In this document: piece by piece, positions 42,897 to 44,927 of the stretch
Layout of the letters: each line of letters begins with the position of its first letter
Numbering within the stretch: the first letter of the stretch is position 1
NCBI GenBank assembly: GCA_025454925.1
Contig: JALONM010000027.1
Span: 1-44,927 of the forward strand
Length of the DNA stretch: 44,927 nucleotides
Origin: Cytophagaceae bacterium
Lineage (GTDB): Bacteria; Bacteroidota; Bacteroidia; Cytophagales; Cytophagaceae
Reading direction: 5' to 3'
Notes under the pieces: model-generated
Seen by the model: only the letters and a program-made list of their open reading frames with translations
Told to the model about the DNA's origin: nothing
The model's database searches: none
Translations under genes and position numbers: made by a program

Positions 42897-44540
42897 ATGA
42901 AAACTCGTTGGATTCTATTAGCAGCAGCGCTCCTGGTGGTGGCTACCTCCTGCTCCCAGACTGCCTCAGAAAGCAAGCAAGATACAAGTACAAAAGTATA
43001 CCAGGCTCCTGCCTTGGGATATGAATATCAACTGGAACGAAAAGCCCTGAGCAGCCCCTCTTATTCCGGCGATGCCGTAAAGGAAGAAGAAATAGCCTAT
43101 CCACCGCACAACACAGAATCCTATGCTTATACTCCTGAAAATACGTTTCAACATGTCAAAGACCATCCCCTTTCCACCTTTTCGATAGACGTGGACAATG
43201 CCAGCTATACCAATACCCGACGCTATCTGGAAGGGGGAAGCCTGCCCCCCGCCGACGCTGTGCGAATAGAAGAATTTATCAATTATTTCCAGTACGATTA
43301 TCCTCAAACATCCGGTCCCGTTCCCTTTGCCATTCACACGGAATTGGCTGGCTGCCCCTGGAATGCAGAACATCATCTGATGATGGTGACCTTAAAAGGT
43401 AAAAGCATTCCTTTTGAATCCATGGCACCCTTGAATGTAACCTTTTTATTAGACGTGTCGGGGTCTATGAGCGATGAAAACAAATTACCGCTGTTAAAAA
43501 AATCGCTGGGCTTGCTGGTTGAAAAATTAAGACCCAAAGATAAAATTTCCATTGTGGTATATGCAGGTGCAGCCGGCGTAGTATTAGAACCTAGCAACAA
43601 CAAAGAAGAAATCCTTTCTGCCTTGAACCGATTGGAAGCAGGAGGCTCAACAGCAGGCGGACAAGGCATACAGTTGGCCTATGAAATCAATAAAAAACAC
43701 TTTATCGAAAATGGTAACAACCGGATCATCCTCGCCACGGATGGTGATTTTAACATAGGGGCTTCTTCCGATGGAGAAATGACTCGATTAATAGAATCCA
43801 AACGCGACCAGGGCATTTACATCACCGTGCTAGGATTTGGAATGGGCAATTACAAAGATTCCAAAATGGAAACTATCGCCGACCATGGAAATGGCAATTA
43901 CTTTTACATCGATACATATGAAGAAGCCCGCAAAGTGCTCTATACTCAATTGGATGGAACCTTGTACAGCATCGCCAACGACGTTAAGCTGCAATTAGAG
44001 TTTAACCCGGCCAAAGTAGCCTCCTATCGTTTAATTGGATATGAAAACAGGATGTTGAAAAGCGAGGATTTTAATAACGACAAAAAAGATGCGGGCGAAC
44101 TTGGCGCAGGCCATACAGTTACTGCTTTGTACGAACTGGTGCCAGCAGGAAAAAATCAATCCTCCACCGCAGTAGATCCATTGAAATACCAAAAGCAAGT
44201 ACCTGTTTCAAATAGCCAAGAATGGCTGACGGTAAAATTCAGATATAAAGTACCCAAGGATACCGTAAGCAAATTGCTGGTAAAAACAGAAACCGGAACC
44301 CCCAAACCGTTTATGCAAGCCAGCGAAAACATGCGTTTTGCGTCTTCAATAGCAGGCTTTGGAATGCTTTTGAGAGGTTCGGAATTTTTGGGCAACTATC
44401 GTTACCCGGAATTGATTCAATTGGCACAATCGTGCAGAGGTAAAGACGAAGATGGATACAGGGCAGAGTTGGTGCAATTGATGAAAACCGCTGAGCAACT
44501 TCAATCGGCTTCCCTCCAAAGAAATGAAATACGCTATTGA
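42897..44540 (+). CDS. von Willebrand factor A domain lipoprotein (YfbK-like)
   Basis: 547 residues from ATG 42897, chosen because it begins a lipoprotein signal ending in the lipobox VATSCSQT. A conserved N-terminal vWA-associated region (about 80-155, STFSIDVDNASYTNTRRYL and VRIEEFINYFQYDYP) precedes the vWA domain (about 175-350). The metal-binding site is complete: DVSGSMS, a threonine in GGSTAGG, and an aspartate in ATDGDFN. The C-terminal DUF3520-like region follows. It should sit in the periplasm or on the outer membrane and bind proteins. The job of YfbK proteins is unknown. Confidence 0.92.
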   Translation: MKTRWILLAAALLVVATSCSQTASESKQDTSTKVYQAPALGYEYQLERKALSSPSYSGDAVKEEEIAYPPHNTESYAYTPENTFQHVKDHPLSTFSIDVDNASYTNTRRYLEGGSLPPADAVRIEEFINYFQYDYPQTSGPVPFAIHTELAGCPWNAEHHLMMVTLKGKSIPFESMAPLNVTFLLDVSGSMSDENKLPLLKKSLGLLVEKLRPKDKISIVVYAGAAGVVLEPSNNKEEILSALNRLEAGGSTAGGQGIQLAYEINKKHFIENGNNRIILATDGDFNIGASSDGEMTRLIESKRDQGIYITVLGFGMGNYKDSKMETIADHGNGNYFYIDTYEEARKVLYTQLDGTLYSIANDVKLQLEFNPAKVASYRLIGYENRMLKSEDFNNDKKDAGELGAGHTVTALYELVPAGKNQSSTAVDPLKYQKQVPVSNSQEWLTVKFRYKVPKDTVSKLLVKTETGTPKPFMQASENMRFASSIAGFGMLLRGSEFLGNYRYPELIQLAQSCRGKDEDGYRAELVQLMKTAEQLQSASLQRNEIRY

Positions 44541-44580
44541 TACACTTCAACCGACTTTTCAACTAGGATTAATTTCCTTT

Positions 44581-44630
44581 TTAACCGCCATTAGACAGTA
44601 GTAAATATACTACTGTCTAATGGCGGTTAA
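44581..44630. repeat. Perfect 23-base inverted repeat
   Basis: Bases 44581-44603 are exactly complementary to 44608-44630, with a four-base AATA loop. The right arm ends TGGCGGTTAA. It begins 41 bases after the vWA gene stop. No T run follows on either strand, so it is not a typical intrinsic terminator, although it would block transcription as RNA. A hairpin this long and perfect is rare in the window. Confidence 0.8.
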
Positions 44631-44836
44631 GAAAAGCCAGTTGAAATTGTTCCCACTCACGAGAGCCACAGAAAAGAAATACATCGAGCGCTCTCCAAAC
44701 TTCTTACATAGTGATATTATTTATAATGAGCAAATAGATCATGAATTTCCATCATGAAATGAGTGTTCACGAGCGTTTATGGTAAAATGAATTTTAAAAA
44801 AGGAATTTCTTGCAGAGTCTAGAGTCTAGAAATTTT

Positions 44837-44927
44837 ATGAATTCACCCACGTTACTAAAAACAAGGTTACAAAACAAACAATACCAAGATATGAAATTAA
44901 TAATAGACGATCAAGGCTTAGACCAAG
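44837..44927 (+). CDS. Partial gene running off the window end
   Basis: An open frame from ATG 44837 reads at least 30 codons, MNSPTLLKTRLQNKQYQD and onward through a second in-frame ATG at 44891 (MKLIIDDQGLDQ). A TCTAGA-G-TCTAGA repeat lies just upstream. Too little is present to name a family. Either ATG may be the start. Confidence 0.4.
   Translation, partial: MNSPTLLKTRLQNKQYQDMKLIIDDQGLDQ

Overview
This window comes from a member of the phylum Bacteroidota, probably an aerobic or gliding-type lineage. The evidence is: secreted proteins with type IX secretion C-terminal domains, a PorP/SprF-family outer membrane protein, DUF4197 and DUF4199 proteins, an exbB-exbD-exbD-tonB operon of the Bacteroidota type, a lysyl-tRNA synthetase with a C-terminal extension, promoter-like TAnnTTTG boxes, and weak or absent Shine-Dalgarno sequences. 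The order cannot be fixed from the window. Most of it is ordinary chromosome. No prophage, CRISPR array or intact insertion sequence was seen.

Layout. 1-7016, almost all minus strand: a degenerate repeat, tRNA-Thr(TGT), three small conserved proteins, a voltage-gated-type K+ channel, a sulfhydrylase (metZ-like), an OsmC protein and a class A penicillin-binding protein. 7317-12260: a TlpA-like thioredoxin lipoprotein or secreted protein, a GH16 lipoprotein divergent from an 877-residue secreted phosphoesterase, and a small lipoprotein. 12354-18021: a two-component cassette (STAS-like protein, soluble PAS histidine kinase, NarL-type regulator) divergent from an 830-residue fusion of an alpha-oxoamine-synthase-type PLP enzyme and a GNAT/FemAB-like acyltransferase, followed by structured RNA-like inverted repeats and an 89-residue protein. 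18424-21197: the TonB energising operon. 21715-23912: hisG-hisD. 24200-31429: a CASTOR/POLLUX-type ion channel, a subtilisin-family secreted protease, a lipoprotein, mnmA, a VOC protein and an orphan FecCD permease. 31970-44540: lysS, a sigma-54 activator / lptE / TPR / secG operon, a lipoprotein and miaB, a PA0069-type radical SAM protein, porP/sprF and a von Willebrand factor A lipoprotein. A partial gene runs off the right end.

The most interesting region is 12354-17723. A cytosolic sensor kinase, its regulator and a STAS-like protein face a bifunctional enzyme that, from its folds, could condense an acyl thioester with an amino acid and then N-acylate the product. The 63-base divergent gap between them holds a 15-base palindrome suited to a NarL-type dimer. 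The layout resembles alpha-hydroxyketone signalling loci (CqsA/LqsA with kinase and regulator), but lipid synthesis is an equal alternative. The second notable observation is non-coding: a dispersed degenerate repeat family with four copies in this window, a folded GC-rich element next to one copy, and a perfect 23-base inverted repeat after the last complete gene.
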